The notes under the pieces: model-generated
What the model saw: only the letters and a program-made list of their open reading frames with translations
Told to the model about the DNA's origin: nothing
Database searches by the model: none
Assembly (NCBI RefSeq): GCF_900048895.1
Contig: NZ_LT160635.1
Span: 1-64,000 of the forward strand
DNA length: 64,000 bases
Direction: 5' to 3'
Origin: Neglectibacter timonensis
GTDB taxonomy: Bacteria; Bacillota; Clostridia; Oscillospirales; Acutalibacteraceae
Shown here: one piece after another, positions 33,771-42,012 of the stretch
Numbering within the stretch: the first letter of the stretch is position 1
How the letters are laid out: each line of letters opens with the position of its first letter
Made by a program: the position numbers and the translations under genes

Positions 33771-35516
33771 TCAGACGCTGCTGACCCGCCCGTTTTTCGC
33801 ATCCAGGCAGACCACGGTGCCCGCCTTCAGGATATGGGTGGCGTTTGCCGCACCGGTGATGACCGGTTTGTCCATGGCCAGGCCGGAGATGGCGGCGTGG
33901 GTGTTGGTGCCCTTCTGCTCGGTGATAATGCCGGAGCACCTGCGCAGGCAGTCAATCATGGAATTGTCGGTTTCCGGCACCACCAGGATATCCCCGTCAT
34001 GGAAGGATTTTTCTATGTCTTCCGGCTTTCTGCAGACACAAAGCCTTGCGGATACGGTCTTGTCGGTGACGCCGTCCCCCATCAGCAGTACGTGGCCCAC
34101 CACGTGCACCTTCATCATGTTGGTGGTGCCGGAGACGCCCAGCGGCATGCCGGCGGTGATGACCACCAAATCCCCGCTGGCTACCAGGCCGGCCTTTTCG
34201 GCAGCGTCAACCGCATGGTCGAACAGGGCGTCGGTATCGGTCTCCTCGTCGATGAGCAGCGGGGAGACGCCCCAGGAGAGATTGAGCTGACGGTAAACGT
34301 GGTCGTCCGTAGTACAGCCCACAATGGGATAGAGAGGGCGGAATTTGGAGAGCTGGCGCGCCGTCATCCCGGATTTCGTCACAGTGATAATGGCCTTTGC
34401 GCCCAGGTCATGGGCCGTGGTGCAGGTGGCGTGAGAGATGGCGTTGGTCACGTCGAAAGCGATATCGCTGTTGTCGCGGGAATTGAAACGCTTGATATAG
34501 TTGATGTTCTGTTCTGCCTTTTCCGCAATGCGCACCATGGTTTCCAGCGCTTCCACAGGATAACTGCCCGCGGCGGTTTCCCCGGAGAGCATGATGCAGC
34601 TGGTCCCGTCATAGATGGCGTTGGCAACGTCGGTGGCCTCCGCCCTGGTGGGACGGGGGTTTTTCATCATGGAATCCAGCATCTGGGTGGCGGTGACCAC
34701 CTGTTTGCCGGCTTTGTAGGATTTCTGAATCAGCTCCTTCTGCAGAATCGGTACATCCTCCAGAGGGATCTCTACACCCATATCGCCCCGGGCCACCATG
34801 ATGCCGTCAGCCACACGGAGGATTTCGTCGATGTTTTCCACGCCCTCCATGTTTTCAATCTTGGCAATGATGTTCATGGAGTGGCAGTTGTATTCCTTAA
34901 AGATGCTGCGGATGGCCAGAATATCCTCCGCAGTCCGGGTAAAGGAGGCTGCTACATAGTCAAAGCCCGTCTGAATGCCGAAAATGATGTCGGCGCGGTC
35001 CTGTTCGCTGATAAAGGGCATGGAGAGCTTGGTGCCCGGCACGTTGATGCCCTTGTGGTTCGAAACCCTGCCTCCGTTGATCACCTGGCACACAATGTCG
35101 GTTTCAGTGACATGGATCGCTTCCAGTTCCAGCAGGCCGTCGTCGATCAGTACACTGGAGCCGGGCCTTAAATCTTTGGGAAGATCCTGATAGGTGATGG
35201 AAACGATGTTCTCGTCCCCTTCCACTTCCCGGGTGGTGAGGGTGAAGGTGTCTCCGGAGGAGAGCTCGATGGATCCGTTTCGAAAGGTCTTCACCCGGAT
35301 TTCCGGGCCCTTGGTGTCCAGAATGGTAGCTACGGGCAGGCCCAGTTCTTCGCGCATCCTGCAGACTGTGTCAAATTTTTTAGCCGCGTCTTCATGGGTG
35401 CAGTGGGAAAAGTTAAATCGTGCCGCGTTCATGCCGCCCAGCATCAGCCGGCGGAGAATATTTTCGTCCTCGGTAGCGGGACCCAAGGTACAGATGATCT
35501 TGGTTTTTCTCAGCAT
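33771..35516 (-). CDS. pyk: Pyruvate kinase with C-terminal PEP-utilising domain
   Basis: Last step of glycolysis, making pyruvate and ATP from phosphoenolpyruvate and ADP. 581 residues, longer than the ~475 of enteric enzymes because of an added C-terminal swivelling domain (GIITEQKGTNTHAAISGLAM, about 525-544), as in Bacillus-type enzymes. Start MLRKTKIICTLGPA; active-site region IIAKIENMEGVENIDEIL with the catalytic Lys; signature GVEIPLEDVPILQKELI. The start at 35516 has AAAGGA upstream and follows a promoter at 35556-35584. The longer frame to 35675 extends through that promoter. Likely co-transcribed with the epimerase-like gene. Confidence 0.95.
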   Translation of the reverse strand: MLRKTKIICTLGPATEDENILRRLMLGGMNAARFNFSHCTHEDAAKKFDTVCRMREELGLPVATILDTKGPEIRVKTFRNGSIELSSGDTFTLTTREVEGDENIVSITYQDLPKDLRPGSSVLIDDGLLELEAIHVTETDIVCQVINGGRVSNHKGINVPGTKLSMPFISEQDRADIIFGIQTGFDYVAASFTRTAEDILAIRSIFKEYNCHSMNIIAKIENMEGVENIDEILRVADGIMVARGDMGVEIPLEDVPILQKELIQKSYKAGKQVVTATQMLDSMMKNPRPTRAEATDVANAIYDGTSCIMLSGETAAGSYPVEALETMVRIAEKAEQNINYIKRFNSRDNSDIAFDVTNAISHATCTTAHDLGAKAIITVTKSGMTARQLSKFRPLYPIVGCTTDDHVYRQLNLSWGVSPLLIDEETDTDALFDHAVDAAEKAGLVASGDLVVITAGMPLGVSGTTNMMKVHVVGHVLLMGDGVTDKTVSARLCVCRKPEDIEKSFHDGDILVVPETDNSMIDCLRRCSGIITEQKGTNTHAAISGLAMDKPVITGAANATHILKAGTVVCLDAKNGRVSSV

Positions 35517-35555
35517 GGAAATCCGTCCTTTCAGCAATGTACTTTTCATGGCTCT

Positions 35556-35584
35556 ATCATACCACAAAGACGGATTGCGGTCAT
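35556..35584 (-). promoter_or_regulatory. Probable promoter of pyk
   Basis: Minus strand ATGACC (35584-35579), 17-bp spacer, TATGAT (35561-35556); transcription would begin about 30-40 bp before the start codon. Confidence 0.5.
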
Positions 35585-35811
35585 CGCTTTTTTGAGAATA
35601 GAAAAAATTTAACAAAGGAGTTTTATCTCGGGCAGGTGTCTCCCTAAATGAAAAATCCGGCAAACAAGGCTGCACTTGCTGTGCTTGTCCGATCCCTTCG
35701 TTCCCCCTGCATCCTTTCCTGATCCTGGAAATTCAGCAGAAACGATTTTCCATAATCGAACCGCCCAGCCTGGGTAAAATAGAGATATCTCAAAAAAACG
35801 GAGGTATCCCT

Positions 35812-36657
35812 ATGAAAAATCACATCATCAACAGTAGCCGTATCCAGGAGTACGCCCGGCAGCTCCAGGCAGAGGAACGCGCATCTGGCACCGTCGAAAA
35901 GTACCTGCGGGACGTGGGGGCCTTTGCTGCCTTTGCGGAAGGACAACCGGTGGACAAAGCCCTGGTGGCCGCGTGGAAGGAACAGCTTGTCTCCCAGGGC
36001 TATGCGCCTAGGACCGTTAACTCCATGCTGGCGGCGGTACACGGTTTCCTGGCGTTTCTGGGTTTTACAGGCTGCAAGGTGAAGTACCTGAAGATTCAGA
36101 GGCGAGTGTTCCGGGAGACAGGCCGGGAGCTGGATAAAGGCGATTACGAAAAGCTGGTAGCTATGGCAGAAAGCAGGGGACGGCACCGGCTGGCCCTGCT
36201 CATGGAGACCATCTGCGCCACGGGCATCCGGGTATCGGAGGTGCAGTATATCACGGTGGAGGCTGCCCGCAGGGGCGAGGCAGAAATACGCTTGAAGGGG
36301 AAAATCCGCAATATCATCCTGCCGAAAAAGCTCTGCCGGAAGCTGCTGAACTATGCCGGAAAACAAAAAACCGCCTCCGGCGAGATTTTTCTCACCAAAA
36401 GCGGAAAAGGACTTTCCAGACGGCAGATCTGGGCGGAGATGAAAAGCTTGTGCAGACACGCAGGCGTGGACGCCGCAAAGGTGTTTCCCCACAACCTGAG
36501 GCACCTCTTTGCCCGGGTGTTCTACAAATCCTGCAGGGACATTGTAAGGCTGGCGGACGTGCTGGGGCACTCATCCATAGAAACCACCCGCATCTACCTT
36601 GTCACCACCGTGGCAGAGTACACCCGGCAGATGGAGCGGTTGGGGCTGGTGTGTTAA
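35812..36657 (+). CDS. Tyrosine recombinase (Xer/RecV-like), candidate invertase of the adjacent switch
   Basis: 281-residue integrase-family recombinase with the compact XerC/D size. The core-binding domain is about 10-90. Catalytic residues are R140 in ICATGIRVSEV, K163 in LKGKIRN, H227 and R230 in HNLRHLFAR, H253 in VLGHSSIETT and the nucleophile Y262 in RIYLVTT. It is not XerC or XerD by context: no housekeeping neighbours, and a C-terminal EYTRQMERLGLV tail seen in clostridial stand-alone recombinases. GGAGG precedes the ATG. Its TAA ends at 36657, directly against one of two inverted core-like sites that bracket a promoter. Clostridioides difficile RecV is a known precedent for a tyrosine recombinase that flips cell-wall-protein switches. 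Confidence 0.9.
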   Translation: MKNHIINSSRIQEYARQLQAEERASGTVEKYLRDVGAFAAFAEGQPVDKALVAAWKEQLVSQGYAPRTVNSMLAAVHGFLAFLGFTGCKVKYLKIQRRVFRETGRELDKGDYEKLVAMAESRGRHRLALLMETICATGIRVSEVQYITVEAARRGEAEIRLKGKIRNIILPKKLCRKLLNYAGKQKTASGEIFLTKSGKGLSRRQIWAEMKSLCRHAGVDAAKVFPHNLRHLFARVFYKSCRDIVRLADVLGHSSIETTRIYLVTTVAEYTRQMERLGLVC

Positions 36658-36675
36658 ACAAAATCGTTATTTCGT
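36658..36675. repeat. Left inverted repeat of a probable invertible promoter
   Basis: ACAAAATCGTTATTTCGT. It matches the reverse complement of 36865-36882 at 17 of 18 positions. Read as arms and spacer it is ACAAAA-TCGTTA-TTTCGT. It starts one base after the recombinase stop codon. Confidence 0.85.
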
Positions 36676-36712
36676 GGACAGACACTAGGTCTGCCTCGAG
36701 CTTTTCATTGTC

Positions 36713-36741
36713 ATTATAATGTGATGAGCCAAAAAAAACAA
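36713..36741 (-). promoter_or_regulatory. Promoter inside the invertible segment, now facing the recombinase
   Basis: Minus strand TTGTTT (36741-36736), 17-bp spacer, perfect TATAAT (36718-36713). In the present orientation it fires leftward, antisense to the end of the recombinase gene. After inversion its -10 would lie near 36822-36827, about 80 bp before the SLH-protein start and pointing at it. Confidence 0.65.
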
Positions 36742-36759
36742 GAATTTTGCATGAAAACA

Positions 36760-36791
36760 AGACCGTTCAAGAATTTTTTCGGAAACGGTCT
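36760..36791. terminator. Terminator-like hairpin inside the invertible segment
   Basis: AGACCGTT (36760-36767) pairs with AACGGTCT (36784-36791), followed by ATTTCTT and further T-rich sequence. In the present orientation it lies between the recombinase gene and the SLH gene and would stop read-through; after inversion it lies behind the promoter. Confidence 0.55.
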
Positions 36792-36864
36792 ATTTCTTGC
36801 GTCCTTTTTAAAAAAACGTCATTTCATTTGCTCTGCCTATGTAATACTTGTCACATACTTCTTG

Positions 36865-36882
36865 ACAAAATAACGATTTTGT
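36865..36882. repeat. Right inverted repeat of a probable invertible promoter
   Basis: ACAAAATAACGATTTTGT. With one more base on each side it is GACAAAA-TAACGA-TTTTGTC, two perfect 7-bp inverted arms around an asymmetric 6-bp spacer, the layout of a tyrosine-recombinase core site. The spacer TAACGA is the reverse complement of the left-site spacer TCGTTA. It lies 26 bp before the SLH-protein start. Confidence 0.85.
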
Positions 36883-36908
36883 CTTTTGGAAGAAATGGAG
36901 GAAAGAAG

Positions 36909-39900
36909 ATGAGAAAAAAACTGTTGGCCCTGCTGTTGACACTATGCATGGTCTTGTCCCTCCTGCCGGTAACCGCAATGGCAGTGGAGGGAAACGTGTC
37001 GCAAGAGACCGGATACGGGAATGCCGCTCTTCCCGCCGCACCGGCCGTGACTGGCGATGTGATTACGGTGACCCCCGAAAACGCACAGTACACCCTGGAT
37101 GGAGCTTATGGCTCTATTGATGGGAAAACGATCTGTTTCAGCGGCGGCGACTATACCGATGTGCTGGTACTGGCTCGTCCTACCAAGTTTGTGGGCAGCA
37201 ACACAGAATATTACAACGGCGAGTGGACCTCAGAGAAAGGCTGGGAACCAGTTAAACCGAATATTGACTGGGAGCAACTCACGAGCACAATTTGTTACTA
37301 TAACCGCAAAGTGGAAAACGTGACCTTTACCGCAGAGGAAGGGGTTGTTCTGCCTGGATTTTCTTACAGCTCCGGTCATGTGTATGGACAGAATGGCGCT
37401 CCCGCCTATGACCATGTGCGGGATATGGAGATCGTCGATACGAACAGGAGCTACCACGCTTACTCCAGCCTGAAGAACATCACCTTCCAGGGTCTGACAA
37501 TCAGCGGGCAGGTGTTCCTCCAGAATTATTCCGGGAATCAATCCATGGAGGCTGTGGTTTCTGGTATTACCTTTGATGGCTGCACATTTACTGGCGATGC
37601 AAGTAAAATGGACACAGCTACATTTGCTGCCGTAAAAACGGGGGCGGACAGCAGGTATTTCACGAACATCACGGTCAAGAACTGCTCCATTAAGAATTAT
37701 TATCAGGGCGTCTATATTCAGGGCGTGGACGGCTTGACAGTGGAGAACTGCGTGATCGAAAATACCAGGCACAACTCCATCGCGGTTCAAAGTTCCACCA
37801 GCAACCCCGTTAAGGGCGCCGTCCTGATTCAAGAGAATGTGCTCAAAAACGCGCAAGATCGAGCCATCCGTTTTGGGGATATGGGCAGTGATGTGACATC
37901 CATTCTCATCAACAACAACGTTATGGTAGGCTCTGGCGATACTGCAGGGGAACTCATCAAGGCTGGAACATTGCCTCCTGGTGCGATCTCTCTGGAAAAC
38001 AATTATTGGGATGGAAAAGAGCTTTCCACTGCGGTACAAACATTTTCAGTACCCAAGAGTACTGGTATCATCAGCGGTACTTTCTTCATTGAATTAGACC
38101 CGGCGTGGTGCGCCGAAGGGTACACCGTGGTGCGTGATGGAGATGGAAACTACACTGTTGTCAATCTGAGTGCGGACAATGCCGCCGCCAGGATCAATGA
38201 GAAGTATTACGCCACCCTGGCCGCCGCCACCGCCGCCGCAAAGGACGGCGAGACGGTAACGCTGCTGGAGACGACCACGGATAACCCGGCAATTGTCGTG
38301 AACAACGGCAGGAAGATCACTCTGGATCTGGCAGGGCATGAAATAGGCTTTGCAGAAAACAGCTATTTTATAGTCGAGAATGGCGCATTGAATGTGACAG
38401 GCTCCGGCAAAATATATGAGCAGGTGCCCTATACCGCTGTCATCACGATGGTTGGCTCTAATGAAACCAGTGCCAGCGAGTATTCCGTGTTGACTGTGGG
38501 AGAGAATGTTGTTCTTGAGGGCTACAGCGGGGTTCTGCTGGATAAGAACGGGAATAATACGTCCTATGGTACCGTTGTCACGATAAACGGGACCATCCAC
38601 GGGAAAAAGGACGCTGGTGGATACGGCTCCCCCAGTATCAGTGTGAACGGGACTATCAACGCGACTGAAGGCAATGTTCCAAAGATCACCATTGCCTCTA
38701 CCGCTGAGATCACCAGTGAACGCGGTGACAGCCAGAACAATAACAAAGCCGCGTCTGCCGGGGTCTATGCGGCCGGTTATGCAGAATGGGAGATTGAGGA
38801 CGGCGCAAAGCTCTCCGGCAATGATGTGCTGAGTATTAAATCCGGCAAGTTTACCATCAAGGGCGGTACCTTTACCGCTGACGGGCCTTTCATTGATCCG
38901 GCGGAGGCCTTCAATAACGGCACCGAATCCACCGGCGCGGCGATCAGCATCACCAACAACAATAGTTATGCGAGAAATGTGGAACTGACTGTTGAAGGCG
39001 GTACCTTTACCTCGTTGAACGGCTATGCTCTTTATGAGAGCGATACAGCGGCAAACCAAGGAAATGCGTTAAAAGTAGGCGGCACGTTCGAAGTCTTGGG
39101 CGGCGCTTTCTCAGGAAAAGCCGGCGCTGTAAGCTCGAAACACGGGGAGAAATTCATCTCCGGCGGACATTTCACGTTCAACCCCGGCGCGTATCTCGCC
39201 AAGGACAAGATGGTGGCCGCAAGTACGGAAAAAGGTTACACCTACATGGTAACAAACCAAGTGAAGGTGGGCGAAACAGAAGTAGCGCCTGCGCCGGACG
39301 CCGCGCCTGCCGTGGATGTAACTAAGATTCCAGAAGGCTCTCAAATTGATGTCCAAACAGCAATAGAGAACGCCACCTCTTCCGGCCTTGACGCCGCTGC
39401 GGGCAGCGTTGCCTCTGACAGCAACGCTGTGACAAAGGAAATGGCAGAAACAGCACTCACAAAAGCAAAAGAGGAACTCCAGGTTACGGGAACTGAAGGT
39501 AGTGGCCCCGCCGCCGCAGACATCAAGCTGGTGGTGCAGCCCTACATGGAGATTAAGGCTGAGAGCTATAGCGCGACAGAGGCGGAAAAGACCCTGCAAG
39601 TGGAAATCACCCCCAAGTACAACCTTCTTGTGGTGAAGGCCGAAACCTCTGTTGATGCACCGCTTATCACAAATCCCGGTACAGGTGAGACAAAGAACGC
39701 GGCTGTCGTGGAAGAAGAAAAAGATCTCCCGGTGGACAGGAACACCCGGGTGACCATCAGCTTCCAACTCCCCAAGGGCTTTATCAGCGGGACAGATGCA
39801 GCCAACTTGTACGTCGTCCATACAAAGAAGGACGGTACAACCGAAACCTACAAGCCCACTGTAACAGAGGCTGAGCAAGAATCTGCTACGGGGACAACCG

Positions 39901-41027
39901 AAAAGATTTACATCGCCACCTTCACCACCAACGGCTTCAGCCCCTTCCTGTTCAAGGTGGACGAGCGCACCGCCAGCGTCCAGTTTACCGATAAGGACGG
40001 AGGAGCATTGGACAGCGCTGTAACTTACACTCCGGCGGACGTGGGCAAGGCCCTGCCGGAGGCGGAAGCGCCCTCCGGCCAGAAGTTCAGAGGTTGGAAA
40101 TTTACAGCACTGGGCGATACCGTCTATCAAACCCTTACGGAAGCCCTGCTCTCTGAGCTGAACGCATTGCGGCTGAGCGGCACCTCAATCACCGCCACCC
40201 CCGTGTTCTATACGCCCTCCAGCGGCGGCGGTTCCATGGCTTATGACGTCATCGTGCCGGCTGACCCTGAAAACGGAATCATCACCGTTTCCGATACCTC
40301 CGCCAGCCCCGGCAGCACGGTCACCATCACTGTGAAGCCCGACGAAGGCTATGCGCTGTCCGGGCTTACCGTCACCGCCCAGGACGGCAGCGAGCTCAGC
40401 CTTTCGGACCTGGGCAACGGCCGGTACGCCTTCACCATGCCCGAATCCCCCGTCGCCATTGGGGTATCCTTTGGTAAAGCCGGAGAACTGCCCTTTGCCG
40501 ACGTGGCGGCAAACGCCTGGTATCACGAGGCGGTGCAATATGTTTATGAAAACGGCATGATGCTGGGCACAGGCGAGACAAGCTTTTCCCCGGAGACGAA
40601 GCTGACCCGGGGGATGGCTGTGACAATCCTCCACCGTCTGGAAAAGGAACCGGCTGCCGCCCCCAATCCCTTTACCGACGTGGCGGACAGCGCTTATTAT
40701 AATGAAGCCATTGCCTGGGGCGCGGAAAACGGGATTGTCAACGGCTTCGGCAACAACATTTTCCGGCCCGACAGCTCCATCACCAGGGAAGAGTTTGCGG
40801 CCATCCTCTGCCGGTATGCCCAGTACAAGGGCATGGAAGATTCCGGAAGCGGCGACCTTTCCGCCTTTACCGACGGGGACAAAGTCGGCTCCTGGGCGGT
40901 AGAGTACATGCGCTGGGCTGTGGGGAACCGTGTGATCAACGGAAACGGAGACGGCACCCTTCGCCCCGCCGGCACCGCCACACGGGCAGAGGCCGCACAG
41001 ATGCTTAAGAACATGCTGGCAAAATAA
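36909..41027 (+). CDS. Large SLH-domain surface protein with beta-helix repeats
   Basis: Secreted 1372-residue protein. Signal peptide KKLLALLLTLCMVLSLLPVTAMA spans about 3-25. Residues about 110-420 have parallel beta-helix (pectate-lyase-like) character, with repeated segments such as NITVKNCSI and LTVENCVIENTRHNSI. A second beta-rich repeat part runs to about 800 (ITLDLAGHEIGF, KFTIKGGTFTADG). A mixed region with InlB/Listeria-Bacteroides-like modules follows (TASVQFTDKDGG, QKFRGWKF; then NGIITVSDTSASPGSTVTI). Three SLH domains at about 1193-1372 (ELPFADVAANAWYHEAV; NPFTDVADSAYYNEA; SAFTDGDKVGSWAVEY) would anchor it to wall polysaccharide. Start has GGAGG seven bases upstream. Expression probably depends on the invertible segment just upstream. 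A role in adhesion or glycan binding is inference. Confidence 0.9.
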   Translation: MRKKLLALLLTLCMVLSLLPVTAMAVEGNVSQETGYGNAALPAAPAVTGDVITVTPENAQYTLDGAYGSIDGKTICFSGGDYTDVLVLARPTKFVGSNTEYYNGEWTSEKGWEPVKPNIDWEQLTSTICYYNRKVENVTFTAEEGVVLPGFSYSSGHVYGQNGAPAYDHVRDMEIVDTNRSYHAYSSLKNITFQGLTISGQVFLQNYSGNQSMEAVVSGITFDGCTFTGDASKMDTATFAAVKTGADSRYFTNITVKNCSIKNYYQGVYIQGVDGLTVENCVIENTRHNSIAVQSSTSNPVKGAVLIQENVLKNAQDRAIRFGDMGSDVTSILINNNVMVGSGDTAGELIKAGTLPPGAISLENNYWDGKELSTAVQTFSVPKSTGIISGTFFIELDPAWCAEGYTVVRDGDGNYTVVNLSADNAAARINEKYYATLAAATAAAKDGETVTLLETTTDNPAIVVNNGRKITLDLAGHEIGFAENSYFIVENGALNVTGSGKIYEQVPYTAVITMVGSNETSASEYSVLTVGENVVLEGYSGVLLDKNGNNTSYGTVVTINGTIHGKKDAGGYGSPSISVNGTINATEGNVPKITIASTAEITSERGDSQNNNKAASAGVYAAGYAEWEIEDGAKLSGNDVLSIKSGKFTIKGGTFTADGPFIDPAEAFNNGTESTGAAISITNNNSYARNVELTVEGGTFTSLNGYALYESDTAANQGNALKVGGTFEVLGGAFSGKAGAVSSKHGEKFISGGHFTFNPGAYLAKDKMVAASTEKGYTYMVTNQVKVGETEVAPAPDAAPAVDVTKIPEGSQIDVQTAIENATSSGLDAAAGSVASDSNAVTKEMAETALTKAKEELQVTGTEGSGPAAADIKLVVQPYMEIKAESYSATEAEKTLQVEITPKYNLLVVKAETSVDAPLITNPGTGETKNAAVVEEEKDLPVDRNTRVTISFQLPKGFISGTDAANLYVVHTKKDGTTETYKPTVTEAEQESATGTTEKIYIATFTTNGFSPFLFKVDERTASVQFTDKDGGALDSAVTYTPADVGKALPEAEAPSGQKFRGWKFTALGDTVYQTLTEALLSELNALRLSGTSITATPVFYTPSSGGGSMAYDVIVPADPENGIITVSDTSASPGSTVTITVKPDEGYALSGLTVTAQDGSELSLSDLGNGRYAFTMPESPVAIGVSFGKAGELPFADVAANAWYHEAVQYVYENGMMLGTGETSFSPETKLTRGMAVTILHRLEKEPAAAPNPFTDVADSAYYNEAIAWGAENGIVNGFGNNIFRPDSSITREEFAAILCRYAQYKGMEDSGSGDLSAFTDGDKVGSWAVEYMRWAVGNRVINGNGDGTLRPAGTATRAEAAQMLKNMLAK

Positions 41028-41050
41028 ACAAAGTAAATTTTTACAGAACA

Positions 41051-41086
41051 GGGACGCAGACGACTTGACCGTCTGCGTCCCTGCAT
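41051..41086 (+). terminator. Rho-independent terminator of the SLH-protein gene
   Basis: GGGACGCAGACG (41051-41062) pairs with CGTCTGCGTCCC (41070-41081), followed by TGCATTTATT, 23 bp after the stop codon. Confidence 0.75.
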
Positions 41087-41150
41087 TTATTGAGAAAAGC
41101 GCCGCGACCAACGCGCCCGGTTTCCGGCGGATGGATGCGGCGTCCCCTCG

Positions 41151-41984
41151 TTATCCCAGCAGGCGGTAGATGTCCCCTTTCTTCAAGCCCGACACCTTCG
41201 CCGCTTCCCTGGCGGCCTCGCTGGCTGAGACGCCGTCCTGCAGGAAATCCCTGGCCAGCTCTGCGGCTTCCTCCAGAGTGTATTCCTCCCGGGTTTCCTT
41301 CGGTTTGGCGCCTTCCACCACCAGCACGAATTCCCCCTTGGGTTCATGCTGCCGGTAATGGGCGGCGGCCTCCCGCAGGGTGGTGCGCCAGACCTCCTCG
41401 TGGATTTTGGTCAGCTCGCGCACCACTGCGAGCCTTCGTTCGCCGCCGAAGACGCTTTCAAAATCATTCAGGGTTCTGCGCAGCTTATGGGGGGCTTCGT
41501 AAAAGACCATGGTGCGGGTTTCCTGGGATACGGAGAGAAGATGTTCCCGGCGGCTTCGCTTGTTCATGCTGAGAAAGCCTTCAAAGGTGAACCGGCCGGT
41601 GGGCAGGCCGCTTACCGCCAGCGCAGAGATCACCGCCGTGGGGCCTGGAACCACGTAAACCGGAATATTTTCCGCTGCGCAGGATGCCACCAGCGCCTCG
41701 CCCGGATCGGAGATGGCGGGCATGCCCGCGTCCGACACCAGCGCGCATGTTTCCCCGGCCCGCAGGCGGCCAAGGATCAGCTCCCCCCGCTCCTCCTTAT
41801 TGTGCTCAAAATAGCTCACCATGGATTTCTTGATGCCAAAGCGGCTGAGGAGCTTTAAAGTGACTCTGGTGTCCTCCGCCGCAATAAAGTCGGCCTCCTC
41901 CAGGGTTTCCCGTGCCCGGGGGGAAAAGTCCCCCAGATTGCCGATGGGCGTTCCCACCACATAGAGGGCGCCTTTTTCCAACAC
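41151..41984 (-). CDS. rsmI: 16S rRNA 2'-O-ribose C1402 methyltransferase RsmI
   Basis: 277 residues of the tetrapyrrole methylase (SAM-dependent) fold. The start LEKGALYVVGTPIGNLGDFS is the RsmI signature. It continues with AAEDTRVTLKLLSRFGI, CALVSDAGMPAISDPG and VVPGPTAVISALAVSGLP. The enzyme methylates C1402 in the ribosomal decoding centre. The GTG at 41984 is chosen because AAGGAAGG lies six bases upstream; the longer frame to 42056 is inside the preceding gene. The trmN6-rsmI pair is a common Firmicutes operon. Confidence 0.92.
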   Translation of the reverse strand: MLEKGALYVVGTPIGNLGDFSPRARETLEEADFIAAEDTRVTLKLLSRFGIKKSMVSYFEHNKEERGELILGRLRAGETCALVSDAGMPAISDPGEALVASCAAENIPVYVVPGPTAVISALAVSGLPTGRFTFEGFLSMNKRSRREHLLSVSQETRTMVFYEAPHKLRRTLNDFESVFGGERRLAVVRELTKIHEEVWRTTLREAAAHYRQHEPKGEFVLVVEGAKPKETREEYTLEEAAELARDFLQDGVSASEAAREAAKVSGLKKGDIYRLLG

Positions 41985-42012
41985 GTGTATCCTTCCTTTC
42001 GGGGAGCTTTGA

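Noticed and set aside
33834-35171. 445-codon open frame on the plus strand
   Set aside because: Shadow of pyruvate kinase on the opposite strand, with His/Gly-rich composition and no motif.
35812-36657. XerC or XerD housekeeping recombinase
   Set aside because: The size fits, but the context (adjacent inverted sites, surface-protein gene, no usual neighbours) and the C-terminal tail favour a local DNA invertase.
36715-36720. Plus-strand TATAAT in the invertible segment
   Set aside because: The motif is nearly palindromic. On the plus strand the -35 position reads TGCCTC, which is poor; the minus-strand reading has a better -35.
36862-36867. Perfect TTGACA facing the SLH gene in the present orientation
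   Set aside because: It overlaps the right inverted site, and no -10 sequence stands 16-18 bp downstream, so it is unlikely to be an active promoter.
36747-36908. Longer start for the SLH protein
   Set aside because: It would run through the inverted site and lacks a signal peptide; GGAGG before the ATG at 36909 and the signal sequence fix the start.
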